DNA of 64,000 nt from Candidatus Pelagisphaera phototrophica (GCF_014529625.1 NZ_CP076039.1:1798001-1862000); one strand, 5' to 3'. Shown: positions 1 to 9,704, numbered from the stretch's first letter. Notes: generated by a model not told the origin, from the sequence alone. Numbers and translations: made by a program.

Positions 1-595
1 CCAGAAATTCCCGGATTTCGCTCACAGTCGGGGGAAGGCCAGTGAGATCGAATGACAAACGCCTGATCAGAGTCCGCCTGTCCGCTTCTTCATTGAGTCG
101 CAATCCTTTCGTCTCAAGGGAGGCGTTTACAATTTGATCGATAGCATTATCGTAGTGTGTTTCAATTTTTTTTGGAATGTGACGTTGCGGTGGCACGAAT
201 GCCCAGAAATCCTGGTATTCGCCACCTTCTTTGATCCACTGAGTGATGCGATCAATCTCGTCCTCAGTGAGCGGGGCTTTGTGCGAGTCTGCCGGTGGCA
301 TAAACTCGTCTTCGTATTCGGAAGTGATGCGAAACCAAAGCTCGCTCTCCTCGGGTTCCCCCGGTTTAATGATGTGGTAGCCATCCCTTGGGGTGAGTGC
401 TCCCAGCTTGCCTCCAGCTATGTCCAATCGAAGTTCCTCCTTGCGATCCTCCTCGTCGGGTCCGTGGCAATGGAAGCACTTGTTAGAGAGAATCGGACGA
501 ATGTCCCGATTGAAATTGATGCTCTTTTCCGCAAATGAAAGACTGATAGCGGTAAGAAGGAGGTATATGTAAGCAATTTTTTTCAACAACACCAC
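1..595 (-). CDS. PSCyt1/DUF1549 secreted protein, N-terminal part (cut by window edge)
   Basis: Reading the minus strand from about 595 gives an open frame that runs off the window. It starts with a hydrophobic leader (KKIAYIYLLLTAISLS), then a Planctomycete-type cytochrome c module with the haem motif CFHCH, the downstream MPPADS segment, and RRLSFDLTGLPPT, which opens a DUF1549 domain. In the Planctomycetota and Verrucomicrobiota such proteins are large, exported, and often have a C-terminal DUF1553; many are linked to polysaccharide or sulfatase loci. The start is uncertain: there is no ATG, but two GTG codons (595 and 592) followed by two TTG codons precede the leader. Shorter open frames on both strands of this stretch are shadows. 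Confidence 0.85.
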   Translation of the reverse strand, partial: MVLLKKIAYIYLLLTAISLSFAEKSINFNRDIRPILSNKCFHCHGPDEEDRKEELRLDIAGGKLGALTPRDGYHIIKPGEPEESELWFRITSEYEDEFMPPADSHKAPLTEDEIDRITQWIKEGGEYQDFWAFVPPQRHIPKKIETHYDNAIDQIVNASLETKGLRLNEEADRRTLIRRLSFDLTGLPPTVSEIREFL

Positions 596-827
596 GGTTA
601 GTGCGAGGGAGGTTTGGGGTCAACGACTTAAGCCTGAGTTTTGACATTGAGTAGAACAATAAATTATCATTTAGACCGTTGGAAACTCAAGGACTCCCAA
701 GCCATTCGCTTTTACCGGCCCACCAGGTAGATTGCGGTTCAATCAGATTTCGCAGTTGCTAGTTCTCTTGGCATCTGCGTGTTTGCCGGTATCTGGATTG
801 TGAAGATAGCTAATTGAGTGTATCAAA

Positions 828-1634
828 TTGAAACGATTATTGTTAGCGACTGTTTTGGCTGTGATTCTAGTGAGCGCGTTTGTCCTTGCCCAGCAGTTTA
901 GGCGGGGTAGCCGCAATTATGTGGATCGTAGCGAGTTTCCGATTTGGGAGAACGAGGAGGAGTTTGAAGAAGACGTATTCACCTTCGTGCGTATCCGATA
1001 TATTCCGCACGGTCGGCGAGGATGGGATGGCGACTATCCGGAGGCCGATCTGAATATATCGTATCGGCTACAGGAGCTGACATCGATCAAGGTCAACCCG
1101 AACCCGGTAGTGCTTGAATTGACGGATAGGGATTTGAAGAACTATCCTTTTGTTTTTTTGATCGCTCCCTGGTCGGTCAATTTTTCCGACGCTGAGGTCG
1201 CTGCGTTGAGAGATTACCTATTGAGCGGCGGATTCCTGATGGTGGATGAATTTTGGGGACCGCAGCACTGGGATCTCTTTTACTACCAAATCAAGCGAGC
1301 ACTCCCCGAATTCGAACCGCGAGAGCTTCCTATTGAGCACGAGATATTCCACAATGTCTACGACTTTAAGGAGAAGCCCCAAGTTGTACCGATACACATA
1401 TGGCGACAAGGTTACACTTACCATCCGATGCCAGGAGTGGCGGATGATCCCGAACCTCACTTCTATGGAATATTCGATGATACGGGGCGAATGATGGTTC
1501 TCTTATGCCATAATAACGACCTGGTGGACGGCTGGGAACGGGAGGGCGAGGACGAGGAGTTTTTTCGTCAATACTCTGAGCGCTACTCTTATCCGATGGG
1601 GATAAATATCATCACGTACGTCATGACCCATTGA
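828..1634 (+). CDS. DUF4159 domain exported protein
   Basis: The 268-residue product has a typical signal peptide in residues 1-21 (MKRLLLATVLAVILVSAFVLA), followed by a DUF4159 domain. The recognisable blocks are FTFVRIRYIPHGRRGW near residue 50, NYPFVFLIAP, the LLSGGFLMVDEFWG block near residue 140 and the PMGINIITYVMTH end. DUF4159 proteins of this group are standalone periplasmic proteins of unknown biochemical role, with a Rossmann-like glutamine-amidotransferase-type fold. The start is a TTG, and no in-frame ATG or GTG precedes the signal sequence. It lies 47 bp upstream of the SMP-30-like gene and may be cotranscribed with it. Confidence 0.8.
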   Translation: MKRLLLATVLAVILVSAFVLAQQFRRGSRNYVDRSEFPIWENEEEFEEDVFTFVRIRYIPHGRRGWDGDYPEADLNISYRLQELTSIKVNPNPVVLELTDRDLKNYPFVFLIAPWSVNFSDAEVAALRDYLLSGGFLMVDEFWGPQHWDLFYYQIKRALPEFEPRELPIEHEIFHNVYDFKEKPQVVPIHIWRQGYTYHPMPGVADDPEPHFYGIFDDTGRMMVLLCHNNDLVDGWEREGEDEEFFRQYSERYSYPMGINIITYVMTH

Positions 1635-1681
1635 AGGCTTAACGAGTTGCGGTTTATGGCGAGAGCACTAAGAATTTCCAA

Positions 1682-2563
1682 ATGAGGATTAAATTTTCTG
1701 TAGCGGTATGCGTATTTTTAGCGAGTTTGGCTGTTGCAAGAGCGGACGATTTGATATTTCCCGAAGAATCGGAATGGGAGCTTGTTTCCGATGGTCATCA
1801 GTTTGCGGAGGGTATGGCTTGGGACAAGGAGGGGCATTTCTATTTTACGGATGTCCCCCGGTCGCTGTTGTACAAAGTGGATGCCAATACGGGTGAACGA
1901 ATCCTGATTGACAACAATACCGGCAGGGCGAATGGGATCGTTTTTGGCCCGGATGGGCGACTGTATGGCTGCTCTCGAGGGGCGAGTCGAATCTATGCTT
2001 GGGATCCGGTTACATGGGGCAAGGTAGCGGTGGCAACCGGTCCAGCGTCAAACGACATTGCCATTTTAAGAGACGGAACTGTCTTCTTTACTGATCCCGG
2101 AGACAACAACGTATGGCGGATCGATCCGAAGAGTAGGGACTTGACGAAGGCGGCCGATCCGAATTGGATGCCCAATGGGATTTCGCTTTCGTTGGACCAG
2201 AAGACGCTGCTCGTCGCTGAGTTCAATTCCGGAACGATTCATGGTTTTTCCGTCGATCCATCGGGACAGCTGAAAGGGAAGAGCTCGCCCGCCTATCGGC
2301 TGGGGATCCCATCGAACGCGCTGGGCCGACTAGATGGCATGCAGCCACTCAAGGACGGACGTCTGTTGATCGGTACCGCATTGGGAATACAAATTGCTCC
2401 CCGGTTAGGGGAAGAAGGTGCTCATCCGTTGATTGTTATTCCTTCTCCGGACAACCGTCCGCGCTGCAATTACGCCCGCATCAGTCCTGATGGGCAATGG
2501 CTTTATGCGGCATTTGCCAAGGACATCCTTCGTCGTCGGGTGGTGGAAGGAGTCAATCACTGA
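1682..2563 (+). CDS. Secreted SMP-30/gluconolactonase-like beta-propeller
   Basis: The 293-residue protein starts with a signal peptide (MRIKFSVAVCVFLASLAVARA) and continues as a six-bladed SMP-30/gluconolaconase/LRE-like propeller. Repeated blade motifs include EGMAWDKEGHFYFTD, NGIVFGPDGRLYGC, DIAILRDGTVFFTDP, NGISLSLDQKTLLVAE and LDGMQPLKDGRLLI. The Glu at the start (AEGMAW) and the Asn/Asp positions match the divalent-metal-binding residues of the family. A sugar-lactonase role is known for some members, but in this group the substrate is usually unknown. It sits between the DUF4159 gene and the PQQ-propeller gene on the same strand. Confidence 0.85.
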   Translation: MRIKFSVAVCVFLASLAVARADDLIFPEESEWELVSDGHQFAEGMAWDKEGHFYFTDVPRSLLYKVDANTGERILIDNNTGRANGIVFGPDGRLYGCSRGASRIYAWDPVTWGKVAVATGPASNDIAILRDGTVFFTDPGDNNVWRIDPKSRDLTKAADPNWMPNGISLSLDQKTLLVAEFNSGTIHGFSVDPSGQLKGKSSPAYRLGIPSNALGRLDGMQPLKDGRLLIGTALGIQIAPRLGEEGAHPLIVIPSPDNRPRCNYARISPDGQWLYAAFAKDILRRRVVEGVNH

Positions 2564-2625
2564 GAAGATGGGGAGGGTGTTGCCAACTCAAGAATAGTTG
2601 CCCACATGATGAAGGAATTGGGATT

Positions 2626-4149
2626 ATGAAAGTACGTTGGTGGCCACTCGTTCTGATTTGGGTGCTTGGCGTTTCAACGATCGGTGTCGTCCTCTTTCTT
2701 CAGGATGGCGAGGTCGGTGCGCGACAGGCTATGGTTATGAAAATGACCGGAGTGGCGATCGTGTGCTTCGTACTGTCGATCTTTTGGCTCCTCCTATTTT
2801 CAGGTCTCAGGGCGAAGTATCGGTTTCAGATTCTAGGACTCGTTGCCCTGATATTGTTACTATTCGCGAGCGCGGTCAGATACGGAGGCGTTACGGGGGA
2901 TTTGGTTCCCATCTTTACCTGGAGATGGTCTCAGCCTTCGGTGGCTAGAGTTGAAGAAGCGACTCTTCCAAAGCGAGAAACGAATGGCACATTTCCGCAG
3001 TTTTTGGGACCGAATCGGAATGCCTCGATTCCTGGAATCCGGCTGAAGAAAAACTGGTCTGAGTTTCCTCCAACGCTTCTCTGGCGAAAGCCGATAGGTG
3101 AAGCTTGGTCGGGATTTGCGATTTCAGGCAACCGAGCGATTACGCAGGAGCAGGATGACGAGGATGAGTTGGTATCCTGTTTCGAATTGGTCTCGGGGGA
3201 GTTGACTTGGCAGTCGCGAAACACGGCAAGATACGACAATCCATTGGGAGGAGTTGGACCGCGAGCCACTCCGACGATAGAGGGGGATCGCGTTTACACG
3301 ATTGGGGCGACCGGCTTTTTCGCATGTCGTTTAGTAGAATCGGGCAAGTTGGTCTATTCACTCGATCTCCTAGAAGAACATAGTGCGCCGTTGCCCGATT
3401 GGGGGGTGGCCGGCTCTCCTTTGATTTTCGAAAACCTCGTTATTCTGAGTGCGGGCGGGTCTGATGGGCACTCTCTTGTGGCGTACGACAAGTTGACCGG
3501 AAAACTCGTTTGGCGAGGAGGAAGCGACAAAGCCCACTGGAGTTCTCCGGTTGTCTACCAAGTGGATGGCGAAGATCAGGTTCTTATCTTCAACAAAGGA
3601 GGGGTAGCGGGACATGACGTCGAAGATGGAAGCGTTTTATGGGAATTTCCTTGGACAAGATCTACCGGAACGCCTCGCGTTGCGATCCCCGTCCGAATTT
3701 CGGAAAACCGTTTTGTAATATCGAGTGGATACGGAGCGGGTGCTTCGATGTTCGAGGTCCAGAAATCTGAAAGTGGATATGTGGCCAAGGAGTTGTGGAA
3801 GAGCCTTCATTTGAAATCCAAGTTCAATAACTTTGTATTAAGAGATGGTTATTTGTATGGGTTGGACGATGGAATGTTGACCTGTATCGAGGTGGCAACC
3901 GGTCGCAGGACTTGGAAAAAAGGCCGTTATGGTCATGGGCAATTATTATTGGGAGACGATTGGTTGTTACTGATGGCAGAGAACGGAGAAGCGATTCTTC
4001 TTGAGCCGAATTCAGAGGAACCAGAGATTCTAGGAACGTTTGCAGCCTTGGAAGGAAAAAGCTGGAATCCACCCGCATTGGTGGGATCCCTATTGTTGGT
4101 TCGCAACCATCTTGAGGTGGCGTGCTATCGTCTGCCGCTGGAAGAATAG
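2626..4149 (+). CDS. Membrane-anchored PQQ-like (PQQ_2) beta-propeller protein
   Basis: The 507-residue protein has three N-terminal membrane segments (about 5-25, 42-62, 67-88) and then a periplasmic eight-bladed PQQ-like propeller. The opening FLGPNRNASIPGI, the LWRKPIGEAWSGFA block and repeated W-x-G/K blades (LVWRGGSDKAHWSSP, VLWEFPW, RTWKKGRYGHG) are typical of the PQQ_2 proteins common in the Planctomycetota and Verrucomicrobiota. No cytochrome domain or catalytic dehydrogenase motif is visible, so binding or scaffold function is as likely as enzyme activity. ATG 2626 is preferred to the earlier in-frame ATG at 2497, because a GAAGGA ribosome site lies just upstream and the earlier start would overlap the previous gene. 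Confidence 0.8.
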   Translation: MKVRWWPLVLIWVLGVSTIGVVLFLQDGEVGARQAMVMKMTGVAIVCFVLSIFWLLLFSGLRAKYRFQILGLVALILLLFASAVRYGGVTGDLVPIFTWRWSQPSVARVEEATLPKRETNGTFPQFLGPNRNASIPGIRLKKNWSEFPPTLLWRKPIGEAWSGFAISGNRAITQEQDDEDELVSCFELVSGELTWQSRNTARYDNPLGGVGPRATPTIEGDRVYTIGATGFFACRLVESGKLVYSLDLLEEHSAPLPDWGVAGSPLIFENLVILSAGGSDGHSLVAYDKLTGKLVWRGGSDKAHWSSPVVYQVDGEDQVLIFNKGGVAGHDVEDGSVLWEFPWTRSTGTPRVAIPVRISENRFVISSGYGAGASMFEVQKSESGYVAKELWKSLHLKSKFNNFVLRDGYLYGLDDGMLTCIEVATGRRTWKKGRYGHGQLLLGDDWLLLMAENGEAILLEPNSEEPEILGTFAALEGKSWNPPALVGSLLLVRNHLEVACYRLPLEE

Positions 4150-4188
4150 CTTTGAATAGTAGGCGTCTTTCGGAGATCTGTAAGTTAA

Positions 4189-4617
4189 ATGGAGGAAAAT
4201 AAAGAGCGCATTCCGACCGAGAGAGAAATTTCCCTCTGTCCTTGCAAGAGTCAGCTCAACTACGGGATATGTTGCCGGCCTTTCCATTTCGGTCAGGAGA
4301 AGCCAAAAACAGCGGAGCAGCTGATGCGTTCGCGCTACAGTGCTTACTTTTTCCGAAAAGTGGACTATCTTGTCGAAACGACGTATCCAGACACGCGAGC
4401 CCCAAGTCTAAGGGAGGAACTTCAGAAGACGATTTACCAAGCGAATTGGAGCTTTCTTACCGTTCTCGGCAAGATACGAGGGGGAGAGTTGGATAAAACG
4501 GGTAAAGTGGAGTTCGTGGCGGAGTACTTTGCCAATGGAGAGCCCTTTGAGCTTCACGAGTGCTCGCGATTTAAACGCTACAAGGGCGTTTGGAAGTACC
4601 TAGACGATAAAGGTTAG
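4189..4617 (+). CDS. YchJ family (UPF0225) SEC-C metal-binding protein
   Basis: The 142-residue protein has an N-terminal SEC-C-type zinc motif (CPCKSQLNYGICC, near residues 19-31) followed by a YchJ NTF2-like middle domain. The family signature TAEQLMRSRYSAYFFRKVDYLVETTYPD is clear. The usual C-terminal SEC-C repeat of longer YchJ proteins is absent; many family members of this length lack it. Function is not established. The gene starts 39 bp after the PQQ-propeller gene on the same strand. Confidence 0.85.
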   Translation: MEENKERIPTEREISLCPCKSQLNYGICCRPFHFGQEKPKTAEQLMRSRYSAYFFRKVDYLVETTYPDTRAPSLREELQKTIYQANWSFLTVLGKIRGGELDKTGKVEFVAEYFANGEPFELHECSRFKRYKGVWKYLDDKG

Positions 4618-4775
4618 CCGGTGAACGTCTCTCAGGAGATTCCATTCAGATAGTTAAGGAACTCCTTCTTCTTTGAACGGCTGATGCTTCAGCCAGTTTC
4701 GGTTCGTGACCGATTTTAATGTCGGAAGCTATTATGAACAACAGGAATGGCTATTCTTGGACTATGGTTCCAGAG

Positions 4776-5057
4776 CTAAATATTCCAGCGAGTTTTCGCT
4801 TTTTTCGACGGTTGGTGGATCTTGAAAAGAATAGGGTCGTGAACTCGGTTACCAAACTCAGCGGTTTGCTCGTCCAGTTCTTTCATGCGATTCATAATCG
4901 TCACCAAAGGGTGTTCTTCGGGAATGTCCTTTGCGTTGCTATGAGCGTAATGTCCCTCACAATACACGTGGATTGCTTTTGAAATACTTGCGGCTGCGTC
5001 GCGGACGTGATCATTGATAAACCCATCATCGTTTGGTTCAAATCGGCCTTTTTCCAT
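4776..5057 (-). CDS. Conserved-looking small hypothetical protein (93 aa)
   Basis: The minus-strand frame encodes a soluble, charged 93-residue protein (from MEKGRFEPNDDGF to KKAKTRWNI) with balanced composition and a helical middle part (TIMNRMKELDEQTAEFGNRV). I do not recognise the family. It is preferred to the overlapping plus-strand frame at 4719-4982, which reads like low-complexity shadow sequence. It lies alone on the minus strand between two plus-strand genes, with no strong ribosome site. Confidence 0.45.
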   Translation of the reverse strand: MEKGRFEPNDDGFINDHVRDAAASISKAIHVYCEGHYAHSNAKDIPEEHPLVTIMNRMKELDEQTAEFGNRVHDPILFKIHQPSKKAKTRWNI

Positions 5058-5206
5058 AGAGAGAGCGTTATCGATCTCGATTGGGAATAGAAGCGAAATC
5101 GATGGGATCTAATCCAAGTAATGCAGGCGGCTTTTTTTCAGTTGTCGAGAGAGAGTTTATCTGCAATCCAGAAGTTTCGATTCGCGATGGATGGGAGAGC
5201 ATTAAC

Positions 5207-6214
5207 ATGGACCCGATAAGCCAAGGAGCATTAGGAGCGATTGCAGCTGCGACGCTTTCCAAACCAGTCCGTTATCGATGGGCGGTAGCGGTTGGTTGGT
5301 TGGGCGGAATGCTGGCAGATGCGGATATATTCATTCGTTCCGAATCAGATCCTTTGTTGAATATTGAGTACCATCGGCACTTTAGCCATTCACTCGTTTT
5401 TATACCGTTAGGAGGACTGATCTGCGCGGGTCTGTTGTGGATCTTTCTTCGCAGGCTGATTGGGTTTAGCGAGTTGCTGCTCTACGCTACAGCGGGATAT
5501 ACGACTGCGGGTTTACTAGATGCCTGTACGAGTTATGGCACACAGTTACTTTGGCCCTTTTCAGACCTGCGTATTGCCTGGAGTGTCATATCGATCGTCG
5601 ACCCGGTATTTACGGTCACGACCCTCGGTCTAATCGCAATTGGTTGGATACGTTCTTGCCGAAAGTGGGCGTGGATGGGGGGCACTTTTGTTTTGGTATA
5701 CTTGTCTATCGGGGCCCTTCAGAATCATAGAGCTACAAGCGCATTGGTCGAACTTGCAAGAAATCGAGGCGAAGAGAGAGCCAGTCGATTTACCGTCAAA
5801 CCCTCGATCGGAAATTTACTGGTATGGCGAGGGATTTATGAGATTGAGGGGGACCTCCAAGTAGATGCTATCAGAGTGAGCCTTTTGAGTGGGAAGATTA
5901 TTGTTTACGAGGGTGAGCGGATTAGGGGGGTTGACTTAGAGAGATTGAAGGGAGGACTCCCGGAGAGCTCGGTGCTGAGACAGGATCTAGAACGATTCAA
6001 TCACTTTTCGGCGGGCTACCTGGGTTGGCATCCCGACCGTCCACATGTCATCAGCGATGCGAGGTATGCAATGCTGCCACAGTCGGCGATTCCGTTGTGG
6101 GGAATTGAATTCGATCCCGACCAACCGCACCTGCACGCTCCGTTTTTAAACTTCCGAGATGCGAGTCCCGAAGTGCTGAAAAAGCTGTGGGGCCAGATTA
6201 AGGGAGAACAGTGA
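5207..6214 (+). CDS. YdjM-like inner-membrane metal-dependent hydrolase
   Basis: The 335-residue protein starts MDPISQGALGAIAAA and carries the YdjM/LexA-binding membrane hydrolase domain (PF04307). It has the conserved GGMLADADIF acidic pair, the YHRHFSHSLVF histidine block near residue 65, and five or so membrane spans through residue 200. A soluble C-terminal half follows, which is common in environmental homologues annotated as metal-dependent hydrolases. The true reaction is unknown; the His/Asp pattern suggests metal binding. ATG 5207, preceded by GGGAGAG, is chosen over the upstream in-frame ATG at 5081, which would add 42 residues not expected for the family. Confidence 0.8.
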   Translation: MDPISQGALGAIAAATLSKPVRYRWAVAVGWLGGMLADADIFIRSESDPLLNIEYHRHFSHSLVFIPLGGLICAGLLWIFLRRLIGFSELLLYATAGYTTAGLLDACTSYGTQLLWPFSDLRIAWSVISIVDPVFTVTTLGLIAIGWIRSCRKWAWMGGTFVLVYLSIGALQNHRATSALVELARNRGEERASRFTVKPSIGNLLVWRGIYEIEGDLQVDAIRVSLLSGKIIVYEGERIRGVDLERLKGGLPESSVLRQDLERFNHFSAGYLGWHPDRPHVISDARYAMLPQSAIPLWGIEFDPDQPHLHAPFLNFRDASPEVLKKLWGQIKGEQ

Positions 6215-6487
6215 CAGGCGAAAGTGGTAGATGTTTTATCCGATATGACGTTCTCTATACCTAGCCTAGACCTTGATTGGACGGATAGACCTTACTTATT
6301 CTGTTGTCATTTTTATTGACCCCAATTATTGGATACTATTTTTCTTTGACCTTGGCTGTGCGAGCGAAGACCTAGTCCACTTCTGGTCAGTTAGCCATGT
6401 CGTGTTCCCTTCGGCGATTACTGGTGCCGCAATTGGTACTTGCCAGAGTAGTTTTAACCCAGTCTGACGCACTGAAAGCGACGTTTC

Positions 6488-7819
6488 TTGGCGACAAGTA
6501 TTACCCTTTTATTATCAGGGATCATTTCTTTTGTGAATCGAGCAGAAGAATTCAATCCAGAGCCTGGAGCGATGATCGTTTGGGCAGGAGATTCGATTAC
6601 ACACCAGCGCGGCTGTACACAGTACTTGGAGAATTTCCTGTATACTCGATTTCATGATAAGAAGCTACGTTTCGCGAATGCGGGAATAAAGGGCGACTGT
6701 GCGGGCGACTTGTTAGAAAGATTTGATGAGGACGTGGCAAAGTGGCAACCGCAGTACGTTACCCTGCTGTTAGGGATGAACGACGGAAGGTACGAAGAAT
6801 TCTAGAGGGAGAACTTTGCCGTCTACCAGCGTGATGTGAATACCGTATTGGACCGCCTAAATGAGATCGAGGCCCGTTCGATCATTCTTTCGCCGACCCT
6901 GTTCAACCACCTTCAGTATACTATTCGAAACGAAGACCCGGATTTTCGCTTCAAGCGACTAAGTGTCCATCAGGAGTACAATGCCAAGCTAGCGTTCTAT
7001 GGAGGTTGGCTACGGAATTTTGCTCGGACGCGGTCTTTGGAGTACTTGGATCTTTGGGGGTCGATGAATGACTTTACTACCCGCTTTAGGCGGGATCACC
7101 AGAGTTTCACTTTGATGCCGGATTCGATTCATCCGAACCCTGATGGAATCGCTTTAATGGCGGTAGAAATGGCAAGGTATTTTGCCGGGAGTAGAGTTGA
7201 AGCGAGTCGAGTTGAATTGAAGCGGGCGACCGATGGCAGGGTGACAGTGGGAGGGAACGTAGTCCTTCAAAATTTCGATCGGGATGGCCTGGAGGCTACT
7301 GTTACCCCTGGGTCTCTGCCTTGGGTACCGCCGACCTCAGGGGAGATTGGGCCGGCTCCTTGGAATTATTTAGATGATCCGAGCAAAGGTTTTAGGGCTT
7401 CGCTGGAAGTTCTCCCCATCAATAACGATTTACTGTCAGTGAGCGGCTTGGGTCAGGGCGTATACAAGGTGCGGATGAATGGCGAAATTGTTCTCATCGC
7501 TGAAAGCGACGACCTTGCAAGAGGAAATTCACGACAGTCGAACCCTGAATCGCCGAGTTTTAAACAATCGTGCGAGCTGGCTGGACTGAATGCTAAGCGA
7601 AACGACGAAGCGGTCGGGTCCTATCGAGGTATTCAGGGAAAAATGAAAGGAGCTCGGAGGAAATTTGACGGGGATTCTGTGGCTTTTGCGGCAGCGCGAG
7701 AGTAAATTCGAGTTGAACTCGATGAGCTTCAGTTGCTGGCTGAGAAAATGGAGAGAGAGATTCACCGGATCGCCGTCCCCGAGACTTATGAGCTGGAGAT
7801 CAGTCGGTTTATCCGATAA
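6488..7819 (+). pseudogene. SGNH/GDSL hydrolase broken by two in-frame stop codons
   Basis: One continuous reading frame from TTG 6488 to TAA 7817-7819 encodes an SGNH-family esterase. It has block I WAGDSITHQRGCTQYLE, the GMNDGRY block III, the catalytic DSIHPNPDG block V near 7121-7147 and a C-terminal alpha-helical extension ending in EIHRIAVPETYELEIS. The frame is interrupted by TAG at 6803-6805 (right after GMNDGRYEEF) and by TAA at 7703-7705, yet family-like sequence continues in the same frame after both. The adjacent open genes use all three stop codons normally, so recoding is unlikely. Two nonsense substitutions, or sequencing errors, are the simplest explanation. The original product would be a lipase/acylhydrolase of about 440 residues. 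Confidence 0.85.
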
Positions 7820-8003
7820 ACTGCTAAAGTTTGTTCTGCAGTCGATCCCAATGTCAGGAAAAGACTTTCTTTAGATTGATCTCTTGAGCGAAACAGATGT
7901 CTTTCGATTCATTGCGTTAAGTCGAAAGGCTTTCTTTGACACCTCTCTGTCAAACACTATTGTCGGAAGCTCAACTTGATATTTACTAGTTAATCCCTCA
8001 ATA

Positions 8004-9113
8004 ATGAAAATTTCGCTCTGCTTTTTTATCCTTTTTGCAGCCGTTTTTGCCCCATTAATTGTCTATGGTGCGAGACCTGTGGTCCTTGAGGACTTACCGG
8101 GTTTTGATCGGCCCGTTTCGGCCGCTTTTTCCCCAGATGGGAAGTCGCTTTTCGTAGTCAATCGATCTAGGGGTGAAGTGGGTGCCCGCCGAGATGCGGG
8201 CTCAATAACTAAGTTCAGCGTAAGTGAAGGTCCCGAATTCAAACTGGCAAGCAAGCGATTTGTCGTCGGATTAACGGCTCCTTCCGACATTGATTTTCTA
8301 CCCGTTGATTTGGCAGGTGTCGCTCCAGCGGGGTCGCTCATTCTCGTTTCTGGCACGCCGCTGATAGAAACGGAGGATGGGAGAATGATTAAGGATGCCT
8401 CGGCCGATTTTATCGGTCTGTCCTTGTATGACCCAACTACTGGCAAGTTGATAAAGAAGGTAGATCTGGGTCCTGCTTCGGATGTCAAATTGAATGGTGA
8501 GAATCCCTTGGTTTCGCCCAATAACATCACGATCGACAAAAGCGGAAGTGTTTACATTGGGGATACGGGGATTGGCGGGAATCTATTCAAAAACAGGATT
8601 AAGGCACAGCCAGTCATTTACCAGATTAGCATTATTGGTTTGATCGATATGTTTACAGGTAAAAGTCCTATGGATGTAGAGGTAATGAAAATTTCCAGCA
8701 TTCCGGGAGATATCTCCTATCAGAGTGCTGACGACTCGGTTTTCTTCGTGGCCAATCACATTCAAGGAGCAACAAAGGGAGCGGTGTTCAAGGTTGCCCG
8801 CAGCGACTTTCACAACGTGATGAAAATCCAGACCGTAGTACGCGAGCTAACAGCTTTGAGCAGCATGCGTCTAACGCCGGGTGGAAAAGTTCTTTTGGCA
8901 ACGAACAAGGGTGAGCTGGTAGTTCCTCGGGGGAGGAAGGCATCCCGTTTGATTCGGTTCAAGCCAGAGATGACGTTTTCAACGCCGGGAAAGTTTGCGA
9001 TGTTACCGGAGCCGGGAGGGGACTTCATTATAGCGGTTCCGGAGGAAACGGGCAGTGCCGGAGCAGGAAAAGGTCAGAGGGTGCGAATCGTAAGGGTCCC
9101 TTCAAAATTCTGA
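8004..9113 (+). CDS. Secreted beta-propeller protein of unknown function
   Basis: The 369-residue protein begins with a clear signal peptide (MKISLCFFILFAAVFAPLIVYGA). The mature part contains repeats reminiscent of SMP-30/NHL or YVTN blades: FDRPVSAAFSPDGKSLFVVN, VSPNNITIDKSGSVYIGDTG and SSMRLTPGGKVLLATNKG. No catalytic motif can be assigned. It is isolated between decayed sequence on both sides. Confidence 0.65.
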   Translation: MKISLCFFILFAAVFAPLIVYGARPVVLEDLPGFDRPVSAAFSPDGKSLFVVNRSRGEVGARRDAGSITKFSVSEGPEFKLASKRFVVGLTAPSDIDFLPVDLAGVAPAGSLILVSGTPLIETEDGRMIKDASADFIGLSLYDPTTGKLIKKVDLGPASDVKLNGENPLVSPNNITIDKSGSVYIGDTGIGGNLFKNRIKAQPVIYQISIIGLIDMFTGKSPMDVEVMKISSIPGDISYQSADDSVFFVANHIQGATKGAVFKVARSDFHNVMKIQTVVRELTALSSMRLTPGGKVLLATNKGELVVPRGRKASRLIRFKPEMTFSTPGKFAMLPEPGGDFIIAVPEETGSAGAGKGQRVRIVRVPSKF

Positions 9114-9497
9114 TCAACTAAAGAGGGAAAATAAGGACGGTTTTGTCCTGATACGGGGGGAGTTCAGGATTGGCTTTATGAGTGGATCGAATATGGCCAA
9201 ATTGAATTTACAGTAGTTGGGGTCGCATCAAATGCCGAGATAGCAGAAGCGGTCGGGAACAGTTTGGGCCGCAACGAGAAATAGGGCGGAAAGGTCAGAG
9301 TTCAGGGTCGTTTCTCAACAAGAAAGCCCAGCCAGCGGTTTCTCGAAGCTTACCTTTTCAGGCAATCAGGGGAGCGGTGCGTTTGTCATAGGGAATTGGA
9401 TATTAGAGCCGGCCCCATCGCACTAAAGGAAAGTCTTGCCCTTGTATTCGCAGAGAGAATATTGTGAAAACGAATCGATTTCGTTTTGTGAAAGGAA
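9114..9497 (+). other. Intergenic stretch with a possible coding remnant
   Basis: No complete gene is visible. A short frame without a start codon (about 9139-9284) reads PDTGGVQDWLYEWIEYGQ and then EFTVVGVASNAEIAEAVG before a TAG. Its composition is protein-like, so it may be the tail of a decayed gene, but I do not recognise it. The rest shows no promoter, RNA or repeat that I can support. Confidence 0.3.
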
Positions 9498-9704
9498 ATG
9501 GCGGTTTCCTGCGAAACGAAAGTCGATTACTGGAAGCTGCTGGCTTTTTCTAATTTTCAACGTTTTCGAAGCGAAGCTGATTGTAGTCCGGACGATCTTG
9601 AAATGGTTCTGGAATTGATAAAATCAGAGTGTCTAGATGTAGCAGGAGGGGTACTCATTTTGGACGAGTTCGAAAGATTCCAGGAATTACTGAAGGGTGA
9701 GTAA
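9498..9704 (+). CDS. Small hypothetical protein (68 aa), possibly truncated
   Basis: An ATG-initiated frame preceded by GAAAGGAA encodes 68 residues (MAVSCETKVDYWKLLAFSNF onward) with acidic helices (LEMVLELIKSE). It stops at TAA 9702-9704, but the same frame stays open for another 66 codons and reads protein-like text (LSVDERVSWVSKWNEING, MIVETFKKWLPWDEAIP) to TAG 9903-9905. Either two short genes follow each other, or one gene of about 135 residues has lost its middle to a nonsense codon. The family is not recognised. Confidence 0.4.
   Translation: MAVSCETKVDYWKLLAFSNFQRFRSEADCSPDDLEMVLELIKSECLDVAGGVLILDEFERFQELLKGE

Noticed and set aside
134..538. Plus-strand ORF of 134 codons
   Set aside because: It is antisense to a clear PSCyt1/DUF1549 coding region.
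4719..4982. Plus-strand ORF of 87 codons
   Set aside because: It overlaps the minus-strand 93-codon ORF with better composition and has no recognisable motif or ribosome site.
6803..7705. Stop-codon reassignment explaining in-frame TAG and TAA
   Set aside because: Neighbouring intact genes end normally at TAA, TAG and TGA, and release-factor recoding would destroy their ends.
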